Counted from the stretch's first letter, positions 8,886 through 17,185 are shown. The stretch is 64,000 nucleotides of DNA from Ureibacillus yapensis (GCF_003515775.1 NZ_QWEI01000002.1:372001-436000), one strand, 5' to 3'. The notes: generated by a model from the letters alone, not told the origin. Made by a program: numbers and translations.

Positions 8886-9485
8886 ATGATGTATGAAGAA
8901 ATTACAATTGACCGTAGCATTTTTTTCATTGAACAACATCATATTGACACTTATAAAATTATGGCAAGCAAGATGAAAGACTATTCCTATATTTTGAATG
9001 AAGGAAGTCTCAACAAAGACGATGCTTGGATGATTGCGTTTAATGTATGGATTTTGCTGCTTCCTGACGATGATATATTCTTTGGATTGGAAGAAAAGTC
9101 GCTTTATTATACATCGATTTTCTTGATTTATAACGCTGTTAAGGAGGATCTCCATTTCCAAAAGCTAAAACAAAGAGGAGATTCATCGCCGGAATTGTTT
9201 TACCTTACATCGTTATATGTCGCAACCGGAATCATTAATTGGGTCTCAAGCGTTTCCGAAAAATATAACTTGCTGCATTTCAATAAAATGAAGTTCAGCC
9301 GAAGCTATTTTGATGCCCCCAACGGAAACGAAGAAGAAGTGAAACAATTTCTAGCCTTGCAGTCGAAATGTGTAAAAGCGTTTGTGCGCGAGCTGAAAGA
9401 CGACGTTTTTTGCCATATGATTAAAAAGTGCTGTGATGATTCGTATTTCTTATATGTGGACAAGTTTCTTAATCAACGAGTGTAG
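8886..9485 (+). CDS. hypothetical protein, unrecognised
   Basis: A 199-residue soluble protein that I cannot place in a family. It is rich in aromatic and charged residues (repeated acidic stretches such as LLPDDDIFF), has several cysteines near the C-terminus (HMIKKCCDD), and no signal peptide or convincing membrane segment. The predicted fold is mostly helical. AAGAGGTG sits four bases before two adjacent ATG codons, and a strong terminator follows, so it is a well-formed single-gene unit. Context gives no hint of function. Confidence 0.75.
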   Translation: MMYEEITIDRSIFFIEQHHIDTYKIMASKMKDYSYILNEGSLNKDDAWMIAFNVWILLLPDDDIFFGLEEKSLYYTSIFLIYNAVKEDLHFQKLKQRGDSSPELFYLTSLYVATGIINWVSSVSEKYNLLHFNKMKFSRSYFDAPNGNEEEVKQFLALQSKCVKAFVRELKDDVFCHMIKKCCDDSYFLYVDKFLNQRV

Positions 9486-9501
9486 CAATCTGTCATTGCC
9501 G

Positions 9502-9544
9502 AAAAGGATGTGTCTGCTGATATTTGCGACACATCCTTTTTTGC
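9502..9544. terminator. Bidirectional terminator
   Basis: AAAAGGATGTGTC (9502-9514) and GACACATCCTTTT (9528-9540) form a 13-bp perfect stem, flanked by T on one strand and U-coding A on the other. It ends both the orphan gene and the cobalamin operon. Confidence 0.9.
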
Positions 9545-9562
9545 AAAAGGTAAATTGTTTAT

Positions 9563-10237
9563 TTACCTAATCAATATAGGTTCATATGGGACAGTAATCG
9601 CATTTTTAAATTGTTGTTTCCTGTTCCGGGAAATCCCGACAATCACTGCCGTTGCAGGGCCGCTCGTTTTTTCCAGATCCAACTTGCACTCTACATGATT
9701 TTCGGGGAAAATTCTTTTCAATTCCGCGCCGATTCCCTTGGAACCCACAGGCCAAATCGTTTTGGCAATCCCTGAAGTCACCAGAAAGTACATTTCTTTT
9801 AATTTTGCAACATTTTGTGGCTGTTCAATTACCTCCTGTCCCACCAAAGGCTTGCCCAAAACATACCATTCGCAATTTTCGCTTGATACTTCATACTGCA
9901 ATTGTCCGATCATCATTAAACCTAAACCCGATTGCAGGGATTCAAAGTTGGATTCTGTTGAGCCTTTTATCGGCGGGAGCGGCTTTTCGATTTCGTCAAA
10001 TACCCATTCTATTCCCTTTTCATAATCGAACCAAGCATACTCTCCCGTAAAATTCGAGATGAAAATATGTGTTGGCTCTGCACCTGCACACCATTGTTCC
10101 AGCAAAGCAACTCTTGCAGAATAGTAAGCAGCCGTTGTATTGGAGACTTGTACTGCATCCAGCCTTTTTTCGCCGATACAACCTGAATTATCGATGGTTA
10201 CGACCGTTGTTTCATTTATTTTCATGGCGTCTCTCAT
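9563..10237 (-). CDS. cblS: probable alpha-ribazole kinase CblS (PurM/AIR-synthase-like)
   Basis: 224 residues with an N-terminal PurM/ThiL-like fold signature (VVTIDNSGCIGEKRLD, then AGAEPTHIFISNFTG). CblS-type enzymes phosphorylate imported alpha-ribazole to alpha-ribazole phosphate, replacing the CobT route to the lower ligand. The gene overlaps the stop of the ECF transporter gene by 4 bp (ATGA), and the pairing cblT-cblS within a cobalamin-riboswitch operon is the main support. The ribosome site AAGAGGTG lies within the end of cblT. It is the last gene of the operon. Confidence 0.72.
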   Translation of the reverse strand: MRDAMKINETTVVTIDNSGCIGEKRLDAVQVSNTTAAYYSARVALLEQWCAGAEPTHIFISNFTGEYAWFDYEKGIEWVFDEIEKPLPPIKGSTESNFESLQSGLGLMMIGQLQYEVSSENCEWYVLGKPLVGQEVIEQPQNVAKLKEMYFLVTSGIAKTIWPVGSKGIGAELKRIFPENHVECKLDLEKTSGPATAVIVGISRNRKQQFKNAITVPYEPILIR

Positions 10238-10728
10238 TCATTGCACACCTCTTCCCTTTTAAATACTCGAGTGATTGCCGGTAAAACAATTATTGCTACG
10301 ACAGCATTGATGATCGTCGCAATCAGCAAACTCGGCACCGCGCTAAAAAAGAATGCCGGCGATATAAGAAAATAAAAAGGAAGTGCCGATCCTATTCCAT
10401 TAGACACAATCAAAAAGATCCATTTTATGATATTGTAGCTTTTTCTATGTAGAACATTGAAAAGATATACGATGATAAACATTTCTGCTGCAATGATGAA
10501 ATGGAATGAGCCAAGTGGGAATCCCGATAACATGGAGGTTGCCAAATGCCCCAATGCCCCTGCCAGCCCGGAGTATACAGGCGGTAAAAAAGCCACACTG
10601 ATGAACGCCGGGGCAGAGTCTAATGCCGATGTTGCCAGAAAGCCCGGCACTTTAATAAAACTGCCTATGACACAAATCGCTGCTATTAATGCAGTTAAGA
10701 TCAAAACCTTTAACTTTCGGCTTTCCAT
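10234..10728 (-). CDS. cblT: ECF transporter S component, probable alpha-ribazole transporter CblT
   Basis: 164 residues with five or six hydrophobic segments, basic N-terminus MESRKLKVLILTALIAA, and conserved small-residue helices (FPLGSFHFIIAAE) typical of ECF substrate-binding membrane subunits. Such subunits need the shared EcfAAT energising module, which is not in this window. Its position immediately before the putative kinase, and under a B12 riboswitch, suggests alpha-ribazole as substrate. GGGGAGGAATGG precedes the ATG, which directly follows the upstream stop codon. Confidence 0.75.
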   Translation of the reverse strand: MESRKLKVLILTALIAAICVIGSFIKVPGFLATSALDSAPAFISVAFLPPVYSGLAGALGHLATSMLSGFPLGSFHFIIAAEMFIIVYLFNVLHRKSYNIIKWIFLIVSNGIGSALPFYFLISPAFFFSAVPSLLIATIINAVVAIIVLPAITRVFKREEVCNE

Positions 10729-11148
10729 TTACCATTCCTCCCCTTTTAGAACTTCCGGTATGCCATACCAAATTCGTATCACGCAATCACTCTCCAAAAA
10801 TAGTTTTTGATATAACCGCCCACACGCATCCCGTAATTTACGATCTTCCTTCTGCAATGGGACAATTCCCCTGCCAATGTCCGTACAAATGCAAATTACC
10901 TCTGCATTCTGGTCAATTTTCTTTAATGTATCAACTATGTTGGAGACGAGCCTTTCTTCCTCTAATTGATTTAAAGAGAGAAATATATCTTCGAAGTTCC
11001 CAATGATAATCTTATCATTCTTTGAAAACGAACGTTTTTCCGGAAGAACACCTTCATAAAAATGCAGATTCTTCGATGAATCTTTTTCCAATTTTCCTTT
11101 TACATATTTTCTTTTTCCATTATGGGCGCCTCCGATAATAACTCGCAT
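10729..11148 (-). CDS. CobU-like protein with intact C-terminal half and eroded P-loop
   Basis: 139 residues. The C-terminal half carries the CobU signature: GRGIVPLQKEDRKLRD, then a GRLYQ segment and GIPEVLKG. The N-terminus, where CobU has a GGxRSGKS P-loop, reads IIGGAHNGKRKYV and is unusual. It is shorter than CobU (about 180). It overlaps the cobC-like gene by 49 bp, with GGAGGGAGCTAG before the ATG. It may act together with the other CobU in this operon, whose C-terminal signature is the eroded one. Confidence 0.7.
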   Translation of the reverse strand: MRVIIGGAHNGKRKYVKGKLEKDSSKNLHFYEGVLPEKRSFSKNDKIIIGNFEDIFLSLNQLEEERLVSNIVDTLKKIDQNAEVICICTDIGRGIVPLQKEDRKLRDACGRLYQKLFLESDCVIRIWYGIPEVLKGEEW

Positions 11149-11696
11149 CTAGCTCCCTCCTTCCTCTTTGCTATATCGGACCAAAAAAGGGAATAAACGC
11201 ATCGATGTGATACGGCAATTTCTCTGAAAGACTGGGCATTTGGGCCAAAAAGTGAAATCAAGGCACGAATCACACCGCCATGAACAATAAAGGTATATTC
11301 CCCACTTTTTGAAACGATTTGCTGAAAAGAAACAGCTACTCTTTCTTTAAATTGCAGAAACTCCTCTCCGTTTGGGGGCGTTACGATTTCCGGTTGATCA
11401 ATCCATTCCCGGTAAGTCGTTAGGTTCTTCAATTCCTCGTATGTTCTTAATTCATACTCTCCAAAATTTATCTCGCGCAAGTTTGGGTCGGCTAAAAAAG
11501 AAGCCTGCGGAAAGTACAACATTGCTGTTTCACGACATCTTTTCAAGTCGCTGCCATGAACGATTGCAGGTTTTATAGGTACTTTAAATACGCTCTCCTT
11601 TGCAATGATTGATTCGTCTGTCCAACCTAAATATTTCTTGCTTCTATTCGCTTCTGTTTTTTCATGGCGTATTAAATGAACAATAACATTCCCCAC
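11100..11696 (-). CDS. cobC: histidine phosphatase, probable alpha-ribazole phosphatase
   Basis: 198 residues of the phosphoglycerate-mutase-like family. The catalytic motif is LIRHEKTEAN (His near 10), partner residues are in LREINFGEYE and the second His in VHGGVIRAL. CobC removes the 5'-phosphate from alpha-ribazole phosphate or adenosylcobalamin phosphate. The start is GTG with AGAGGTG six bases upstream. It overlaps both neighbours in the cobalamin operon, so the three are translationally linked. Confidence 0.82.
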   Translation of the reverse strand: MGNVIVHLIRHEKTEANRSKKYLGWTDESIIAKESVFKVPIKPAIVHGSDLKRCRETAMLYFPQASFLADPNLREINFGEYELRTYEELKNLTTYREWIDQPEIVTPPNGEEFLQFKERVAVSFQQIVSKSGEYTFIVHGGVIRALISLFGPNAQSFREIAVSHRCVYSLFWSDIAKRKEGARCELLSEAPIMEKENM

Positions 11697-12442
11697 AAGA
11701 ACACCTCTGTTCCTTCATATAGTGCTCCAACCAAGTCTCCGGACATTCCGCCAAAATTTTTGATCGTCCACTTCCGATAAAGAATGACAAAAAAGAGCAT
11801 GCAACCAAACAAGAATATTCCTGCCAATCCAACGAAAAAATAGGCAGCACAGCAAAACATCACAGTATAAATAGCAAGGGAAGACCAAACTTCCTTTGGA
11901 ATTACTTTCTCTTTAAAGTAAGTTGCCAGCCCCTTTTCTTTTGCTGGATTCATTGTAAGAAAATATATTAAGAGCGCCAAGCGGCTTAAAAAAGGAATCG
12001 CCATAAAATAAAAGTTAATGGAGAAAGAAAACCGATGTAAAGCTTCATAAATCAATCCTATTTTCAACAACAATAAAACAACAAGAAAAATTGCGCCGAA
12101 AGCTCCAATGCGGGAATCCTCCAAAATTTCAAGCCTGCGCGCCCGGTCTTGATAGGAGAAATAGGCATCTCCCATATCAATCCAGCCGTCCAAGTGGAGG
12201 CCACCTGTCATGACAATTCCCGCTATAACAACCAATATGGAGAATAGCAGCGGAGAAACTTGGAGATAGTCCAGATTAATTTCGTTCAATAATACCAGGG
12301 TAAAACCCATCAAGAGCCCTAATACGGGCATCATATAATACATTGCGGTAATCGATTTTGGTGTCATATGAAAGGATTTGGATAAAGGGATTGTAGTAAA
12401 AAATTGAAAAGACAACAGTAAACCAATTAAAGCATTTTTCAA
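11672..12442 (-). CDS. cobS: adenosylcobinamide-GDP ribazoletransferase (cobalamin synthase)
   Basis: An integral membrane enzyme that joins AdoCbi-GDP to alpha-ribazole (phosphate), the last assembly step. The family motif GGLHLDGWIDMGDAYFSY and the helix EILEDSRIGAFG are present. About six membrane helices make up the rest of the 256 residues. I prefer a TTG start (MKNALIGLL..., AAGGTG five bases upstream) over a GTG three codons earlier, because the family begins at this point and the GTG would overlap its own ribosome site. Confidence 0.9.
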   Translation of the reverse strand: MKNALIGLLLSFQFFTTIPLSKSFHMTPKSITAMYYMMPVLGLLMGFTLVLLNEINLDYLQVSPLLFSILVVIAGIVMTGGLHLDGWIDMGDAYFSYQDRARRLEILEDSRIGAFGAIFLVVLLLLKIGLIYEALHRFSFSINFYFMAIPFLSRLALLIYFLTMNPAKEKGLATYFKEKVIPKEVWSSLAIYTVMFCCAAYFFVGLAGIFLFGCMLFFVILYRKWTIKNFGGMSGDLVGALYEGTEVFLWGMLLFI

Positions 12443-12454
12443 ATTCGACACCTT

Positions 12455-13015
12455 CTATTTCCGTCTTTTACTTATACTATAATCCATCTCATATGCTTCG
12501 TCACATTGTTCCACAATCCATTGGTGCAGCCTTCCGAGCAAAGAACAATATAGATTCACTTCGGGAAGTGAAGATATTTGTTCATCCAGCACTTCATTTG
12601 AAACAAGCAGAACAGAACATTGTTCCTCCTGCCAGTGTAGCAGTCGCTTTTTCAAAGAATCAATCGATTTCTCGATTTCAATCATTCTTAATTTATGTGC
12701 TAGATGTTCAGTTGCAAATAATACATTATTTAGCCAAGTTGTTAGGCAATCCCATAGTATTACCGCTTGCGGCTCGGAAACCTTGAAATCGAGTCGGTGC
12801 TGAATTTCGATTGTTGTCCAGTTCAAGCCCGATTGCCGACGGTCCAATTTATGGCGAATAATTCGCTTTTTCATTTCCTGATCGAAAGCAACACCTGGTG
12901 CTATGTAATAAAGAGTGCAGCAATTATTTTCCAAATAGTACTGTTTTGCCAATTTCTCTGCAAAAGCACTTTTTCCGCTTCGCACGCCCCCTGTAATAAA
13001 AATTAAGTTTCCCAT
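12455..13015 (-). CDS. cobU: adenosylcobinamide kinase/guanylyltransferase with degenerate C-terminus
   Basis: 186 residues. The P-loop FITGGVRSGKSAFAE is perfect, and the middle (ILWDCLTTWLNN) and SNEV segments fit CobU, which phosphorylates adenosylcobinamide and adds GMP. The usual GxGIVP stretch after NEV is replaced by NEVLDEQISSLPE, and the expected GxP..LKG end is replaced by YSISKRRK. AGGGGGAAG precedes the ATG. A second CobU-like protein two genes downstream keeps exactly the part that is missing here. Confidence 0.85.
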   Translation of the reverse strand: MGNLIFITGGVRSGKSAFAEKLAKQYYLENNCCTLYYIAPGVAFDQEMKKRIIRHKLDRRQSGLNWTTIEIQHRLDFKVSEPQAVILWDCLTTWLNNVLFATEHLAHKLRMIEIEKSIDSLKKRLLHWQEEQCSVLLVSNEVLDEQISSLPEVNLYCSLLGRLHQWIVEQCDEAYEMDYSISKRRK

Positions 13016-13095
13016 ACTTCCCCCTATTCAAATGTCAATTGTGAAAAAGGTTATCCAGGAAATATACCTGGATAACCATTTAGACAACTTGTTAA

Positions 13096-14046
13096 TTATT
13101 TTTTGAACGCTTCAGGATAGATGGTCTCGGCAATCAACTCAACCGCTTCCCCAATTCGAGGTCCTGGACGATCCATTATATCTGGGCTTAGTAAAAATAC
13201 TTCTTCATTCTGAATCGCTGAAATCGTGGACCATCCTTCACGGCTTAAAATTTCGCCTTTCGGATCTTCCGTATAGTTAACCGTCGAAATAATGGCTTCC
13301 GGATTGCGAGTGATCACATCTTCTTCCGATACTGCAAACCATCCTTGTTGATCCTCGTAGATATTCTCTACGCCTGCCAAATCAATAATTTCTTGCTGGA
13401 ATGTGCCAGAACCAACTGACCAAATATCCGGTGATGGCGAAATTTCAAAATATACCTTTTTCTTTTCATCAATGGAAGCAGTTTTTTCTTGTACCGCTTC
13501 GATTTGTCCTTGGATATTCGAAACAATGTCATCCGCTTCTTTTTCAAGTTTTAATACCTCAGCCATTTGCTGAATATCTCCATAGACATCATCCACGGTT
13601 GCGGCTGTTTTAATAACAAACACTTTTAATCCTGCATTTTCCAATTGCTCCACATGGCTTTCTTCGCCAATTGTATAAGCGAAAACAACGTCTGGGCCAA
13701 GTTCGATGACTCTTTCCGTATTTACTGTCATCGTGTCGGTTACTCGTTCAATTTTTTGGGCTTCTTCTGGATATGTATCATATTCCGATGCACCAATAAT
13801 TTGGTCTCCTGCACCAAGTTCAAATAAAATTTCGGTATTGCTTGGCTGTAATGAAACAATGGTTTTTGGCACTTCTTCGAAAGTAACCTCTACACCTCGA
13901 TCATCCACCACTGTATAACTTCCCGTTTCGGATTTGGAAGAATCTGACTCCTCCGTTCCCTTACCTGTCTCCTTTGTATCGGAGCATCCTGCCAAAAGCA
14001 GTGCAATCGCTAATGGAGCAAGATATTTTTTGCTTAAAAAATTCAT
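13096..14046 (-). CDS. btuF: cobalamin/corrinoid ABC-transporter substrate-binding lipoprotein
   Basis: 316 residues with a lipoprotein signal (lipobox LLAGC, Cys at about 21), then a serine/glutamate linker. The two-lobed class III binding-protein fold follows (VVSLQPSNTEILFELGAG, FAYTIGEESHVEQLENAG, ISTVNYTEDPKGEIL). BtuF-type proteins capture corrinoids for BtuCD. The matching permease and ATPase are not adjacent. GAGGGAAAG precedes the ATG. It is the second gene behind the B12 riboswitch. Confidence 0.88.
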   Translation of the reverse strand: MNFLSKKYLAPLAIALLLAGCSDTKETGKGTEESDSSKSETGSYTVVDDRGVEVTFEEVPKTIVSLQPSNTEILFELGAGDQIIGASEYDTYPEEAQKIERVTDTMTVNTERVIELGPDVVFAYTIGEESHVEQLENAGLKVFVIKTAATVDDVYGDIQQMAEVLKLEKEADDIVSNIQGQIEAVQEKTASIDEKKKVYFEISPSPDIWSVGSGTFQQEIIDLAGVENIYEDQQGWFAVSEEDVITRNPEAIISTVNYTEDPKGEILSREGWSTISAIQNEEVFLLSPDIMDRPGPRIGEAVELIAETIYPEAFKK

Positions 14047-14056
14047 TTACTTTCCC

Positions 14057-14617
14057 TCACTTCTTCTTTGATGGATATGATTTGCTTATAAACGGTATTT
14101 CGATAACCCCGTGAATTTTATTCACATAGACTGCCATCACAAAAAATACATTTGCCAACAGTCCCAAATAATCGAATAAAATTTCCGGTACTTCCCGTTC
14201 TTCACTTACTTTGTGGAGTGCCCGATAAGATTTCTTGGCCTCACTCCGGCAAATATGCAAAAGTGACCCTGCAGTACTTCCTTGAGGCAGCAAAAATTGC
14301 TGGATGACGTCCCTCACCTCATTGACATAGAAATCATAGCGACTGCTCAACCATTCCAAGTCTTCTTGAGTAATTGCCAACTTTCCTCGCACCGAGCCAT
14401 TTACATGATAAGCCATTGGTTGAATCATTTGCAGATCATCCAATACAACCTTGCATGGCACATCTTCACGCAGGATTGGCAAGACAGCTCCAATCCGAGT
14501 CGTCAATGAATCTGTCCGTATTTCATAGTCCACTAGACAACTTTTTTCACGCATAAACGGATAACAACTATAGCGGCTCTCTTTACGAATGCTTCCCACC
14601 TCCCCATCACCTGGCAT
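14057..14617 (-). CDS. PduO-type cob(I)alamin adenosyltransferase-like protein (diverged, start uncertain)
   Basis: The C-terminal half carries the PduO signature: CRSEAKKSYRALHKVSEE, followed by YLGLLANVFFVMAVYVN. In active enzymes this reads close to RRAER...YLNRLSDLLFVLAR, so several residues differ. The usual N-terminal TRTGDDG motif is only loosely kept (GDGEVGS). I start at ATG 14615-14617, behind AAGGGA, giving 186 residues. The open frame also extends to an ATG at 14692, but that lies inside the riboswitch terminator and has no ribosome site, although FTRETG in that extension resembles the family start. First gene of the corrinoid operon. Confidence 0.65.
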   Translation of the reverse strand: MPGDGEVGSIRKESRYSCYPFMREKSCLVDYEIRTDSLTTRIGAVLPILREDVPCKVVLDDLQMIQPMAYHVNGSVRGKLAITQEDLEWLSSRYDFYVNEVRDVIQQFLLPQGSTAGSLLHICRSEAKKSYRALHKVSEEREVPEILFDYLGLLANVFFVMAVYVNKIHGVIEIPFISKSYPSKKK

Positions 14618-14660
14618 AGTACCAGTTTCCCTTGTGAATTTCCGAGTCGGTTTTAAAGAG

Positions 14661-14690
14661 AAATGAAAAAGCCACCCTGGAATGGATGGC
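14661..14690 (-). terminator. Terminator of the cobalamin riboswitch expression platform
   Basis: On the minus strand GCCATCC-ATTCCA-GGGTGGC is followed by TTTTTC. It lies about 90 bases after the B12 box, where transcriptional B12 switches place their terminator. Confidence 0.75.
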
Positions 14691-14775
14691 ATAAAAATAT
14701 AGAATACGATAGAAAGGTATATTTATTCTTAGGGCCGTTCATTCTCTTTAATTCCGAAGAGGATTATGACGATCA

Positions 14776-14943
14776 GAAAAAGATAGGTCTCCTGGCTTGT
14801 GCTTGGCATTTCCAGGAGCCTTCCCATCCATCAAGATAGTGGCATAGTTCCCGGAAACTATCACATACAGTTGCGGATACAGCTTCGGATTCTAACCGAA
14901 TTCCCTATTAAAGCGTTGTTACACATCTTTTCCCTGCATATTT
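14776..14943 (-). promoter_or_regulatory. Cobalamin (B12) riboswitch
   Basis: Read on the minus strand, the element shows an AATAGGGAA box, GAATCCGAAGCTG, CCGCAACTGT, GCCACT, GGGAAGG and the B12 box GCCAGGAGACC, in the canonical order. The closing stem P1 pairs AAAGAT (near 14935-14943) with ATCTTTTTC (14776-14784). Adenosylcobalamin binding is expected to favour the downstream terminator and shut off the corrinoid salvage operon. Confidence 0.95.
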
Positions 14944-15019
14944 ATTCACTTAAGAGCAATATAACATACTTTTCGATTGAGGTGTATTTTATTTTATTAA
15001 AAGAGAGATATTTGGCAAA

Positions 15020-15430
15020 TTAACCACAATTTGCGCATTTTCCATATATTTCGAACTTATGTGATTCGACTGTACACCCCGGAAGCTTTTCGAAAATCAT
15101 TTCCATTGGGCAAACCGCAATCTCTTTCACATTGCCGCATACCATACAAATAAAATGGTGATGGTGATGCTCCGACTCGCAATGCATTCGGAAATTTCTT
15201 TCGCCGTTCAACTCTGTTTCTTCCAAAATTCCAAGGTCCACAAAAGTTGCCAAGTTGCGGTAGATTGTATCAAAACTCATCCCTGGAAAATCTTTTTTCA
15301 GTACAGAAAGCAGGTCGCGAGCAGTTAAATATTTTTCCGTTTGTTCAAACATACTGAGAATCAACTCGCGCTTATCCGTTTTTTTATATCCGTTATCTTT
15401 CAGGATTTCCCAAGCTTTTGTTAAATTCAT
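15020..15430 (-). CDS. zur: zinc uptake regulator, Fur family
   Basis: 136 residues. An N-terminal winged helix (about 1-80; MSFDTIYRNLATFVDLGIL) precedes a metal-binding domain with the run HHHHHFICMVCGN and the structural CxxC pairs (CMVC near 100, CANC at the C-terminus). In Bacillus, Zur with bound zinc represses zinc uptake genes. The ATG overlaps the znuB stop (ATGA), so it is made from the transporter operon. A Zur-type operator lies upstream of znuC, implying autoregulation. Confidence 0.92.
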   Translation of the reverse strand: MNLTKAWEILKDNGYKKTDKRELILSMFEQTEKYLTARDLLSVLKKDFPGMSFDTIYRNLATFVDLGILEETELNGERNFRMHCESEHHHHHFICMVCGNVKEIAVCPMEMIFEKLPGCTVESHKFEIYGKCANCG

Positions 15431-16287
15431 TGGACCTGCTCCCCTTTCTGCATTGCTTTAAGTACGATTTTTTTAGCCACGATGACAATCAATAAAATGA
15501 TAATCGATGTAACCACAATGGTACCACCAGGCGCCAAATTTAAATAGTAAGCACTGACCAACCCAATGATTACCGCTGCTTCCCCAAAAAGAATGGAGAA
15601 AAGGATTGTTTGCTTAAATCCTTTTGCAATTCGCATACTGCAGGCAACCGGCAAAGTAATGAGCGATGATACCAATAAAATCCCCACGATTCGCATACTG
15701 GCAGCAATCACGAGCGCAACGACAATCATAAAAATGAAATGAATCCATTTTGCCGGAAGCCCACTCGCATTCGCATACTCTTCATCGAATGATAAAACGA
15801 ACATTTCTTTGAAAAATAAAAATAAAAAGATAAACACAACAATGGCAATGGCAATAATTACCCATAAATCTTGTCTGGAAACTGCGGATACAGAACCAAA
15901 TAAATAACTCATCAGGTCCGTGTTAAATCCGCTTGCCAAGGATACGAATATTGCCGATAGTCCGATTCCTCCCGACATGATAATTGGAATGGCCAGTTCT
16001 TCATAATGCTTATAAAGTCTTCGCAACCGTTCAATTAAAATAGAACCGCTGACGGATGCGACAATTCCCAAATAGATTGGATTCAATAATGCGAAAGCCG
16101 AAAAAGTCTGGCTTATGTACAAACTTCCGGCGATTCCCGCCAATGTCACATGCGATAAAGCATCTGCAATGAGCGACATTCTTCTTACAACAATAAACAC
16201 GCCCAATAACGGTGCAATAATTCCGATAATCAGCCCCGAGAAAAAGGCGTTCTGTAAAAATTCATAGTTTAATAATGCTTCAATCAT
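15427..16287 (-). CDS. znuB: zinc ABC-transporter permease
   Basis: 286 residues with eight or more hydrophobic helices, of the ABC-3 metal permease family (ALSHVTLAGIAGSLY; GILLVSSLITLPVACSMRIAKG near the C-terminal third). It forms the membrane channel for zinc with ZnuC. AGAGGAGAAGG precedes the ATG. It lies between the ATPase and the regulator gene. The zinc-binding lipoprotein (ZnuA) is not in the window. Confidence 0.92.
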   Translation of the reverse strand: MIEALLNYEFLQNAFFSGLIIGIIAPLLGVFIVVRRMSLIADALSHVTLAGIAGSLYISQTFSAFALLNPIYLGIVASVSGSILIERLRRLYKHYEELAIPIIMSGGIGLSAIFVSLASGFNTDLMSYLFGSVSAVSRQDLWVIIAIAIVVFIFLFLFFKEMFVLSFDEEYANASGLPAKWIHFIFMIVVALVIAASMRIVGILLVSSLITLPVACSMRIAKGFKQTILFSILFGEAAVIIGLVSAYYLNLAPGGTIVVTSIIILLIVIVAKKIVLKAMQKGEQVQ

Positions 16288-16302
16288 TTAGCCTTCTCCT
16301 CT

Positions 16303-17049
16303 TTAGTGAATCTTGCGGACTGCATGCCCATACCAATTTTCCAGCTCGGTTTGTGAAATCGACTCAAATTCTTCTTTAAATCCATGAAAATGGATGGTTT
16401 GGTTTAAGCAAGCAACATGGCTGATTCGATTAGATACTGTATCAACATCATGTGTAACCAAAATAATTGTCTTATTTTGTTCCTCGTTCAACTTTGCCAA
16501 CATATCATAAAATGATTGAACATTTTCATGATCGATTCCGACTGTCGGTTCATCCAATATTAAGATCTTTGGGTTCGAAATCAGGGCTCTGGCGATAAAA
16601 ACGCGTTGTTGCTGTCCGCCTGAAAGCTGGCCAATATTGCGCGAACTAAAATCCTCCATTCCCACAGAAGCAAGAGCTTCTTTTGCCAGGATTTTCGCAT
16701 CTTTCGGCATTCTTTTAAATAGTCCGATTTTTTTCGTCAGCCCACTTTTGACGACTTCCTCAACCGTTGCCGGAAAACCTGAATTGAATGCATTGGATTT
16801 TTGCGACACATAACCAATCCATTCACGATGCGCGAAGGTCTCATTGGATTGGCCGAAAAGCTTAACCTCGCCGCTCATGGGTTTCAATAATCCCAGCAGA
16901 ATTTTTAATAGAGTGGATTTCCCCGACCCATTGGGACCAAGGATGGCAAGGAAATCTCCTTCTTCTACCTTTAACGAGATGTTTTTTAACACTTGCGTAT
17001 ATTCGTATTGAAAAGACACGTTTTTCATTTCAATTAGTGGTTGACTCAT
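16303..17049 (-). CDS. znuC: zinc ABC-transporter ATP-binding protein
   Basis: 248 residues with all ABC ATPase motifs: Walker A GPNGSGKST, Q-loop VSQKSNAF, signature LSGGQQQR, Walker B ILILDEPT and switch histidine VTHD. First gene of the znuC-znuB-zur operon. The Zur box 20 bp upstream of the start indicates zinc repression. AGAAAGAAGAGA gives a modest ribosome site. Confidence 0.94.
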   Translation of the reverse strand: MSQPLIEMKNVSFQYEYTQVLKNISLKVEEGDFLAILGPNGSGKSTLLKILLGLLKPMSGEVKLFGQSNETFAHREWIGYVSQKSNAFNSGFPATVEEVVKSGLTKKIGLFKRMPKDAKILAKEALASVGMEDFSSRNIGQLSGGQQQRVFIARALISNPKILILDEPTVGIDHENVQSFYDMLAKLNEEQNKTIILVTHDVDTVSNRISHVACLNQTIHFHGFKEEFESISQTELENWYGHAVRKIH

Positions 17050-17068
17050 TTTTTCTCTTCTTTCTAAT

Positions 17069-17083
17069 TCATAATCATTACGA
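17069..17083. promoter_or_regulatory. Zur box (zinc-repressor operator)
   Basis: TCATAATCATTACGA; its complement is TCGTAATGATTATGA, one base from the Bacillus Zur consensus TCGTAATNATTACGA. It lies 20 bp upstream of the znuC start, where a bound repressor would block the operon promoter. Confidence 0.88.
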
Positions 17084-17185
17084 TTTACATTTTGTTAGTA
17101 TAGTTGATTGCGAGCGAAAAGTAAAGAAAGCGAATCGGATTTGGTTTTAGCTTTTTTCTGAAGAATCTCGAAAGGATGAATCAAT

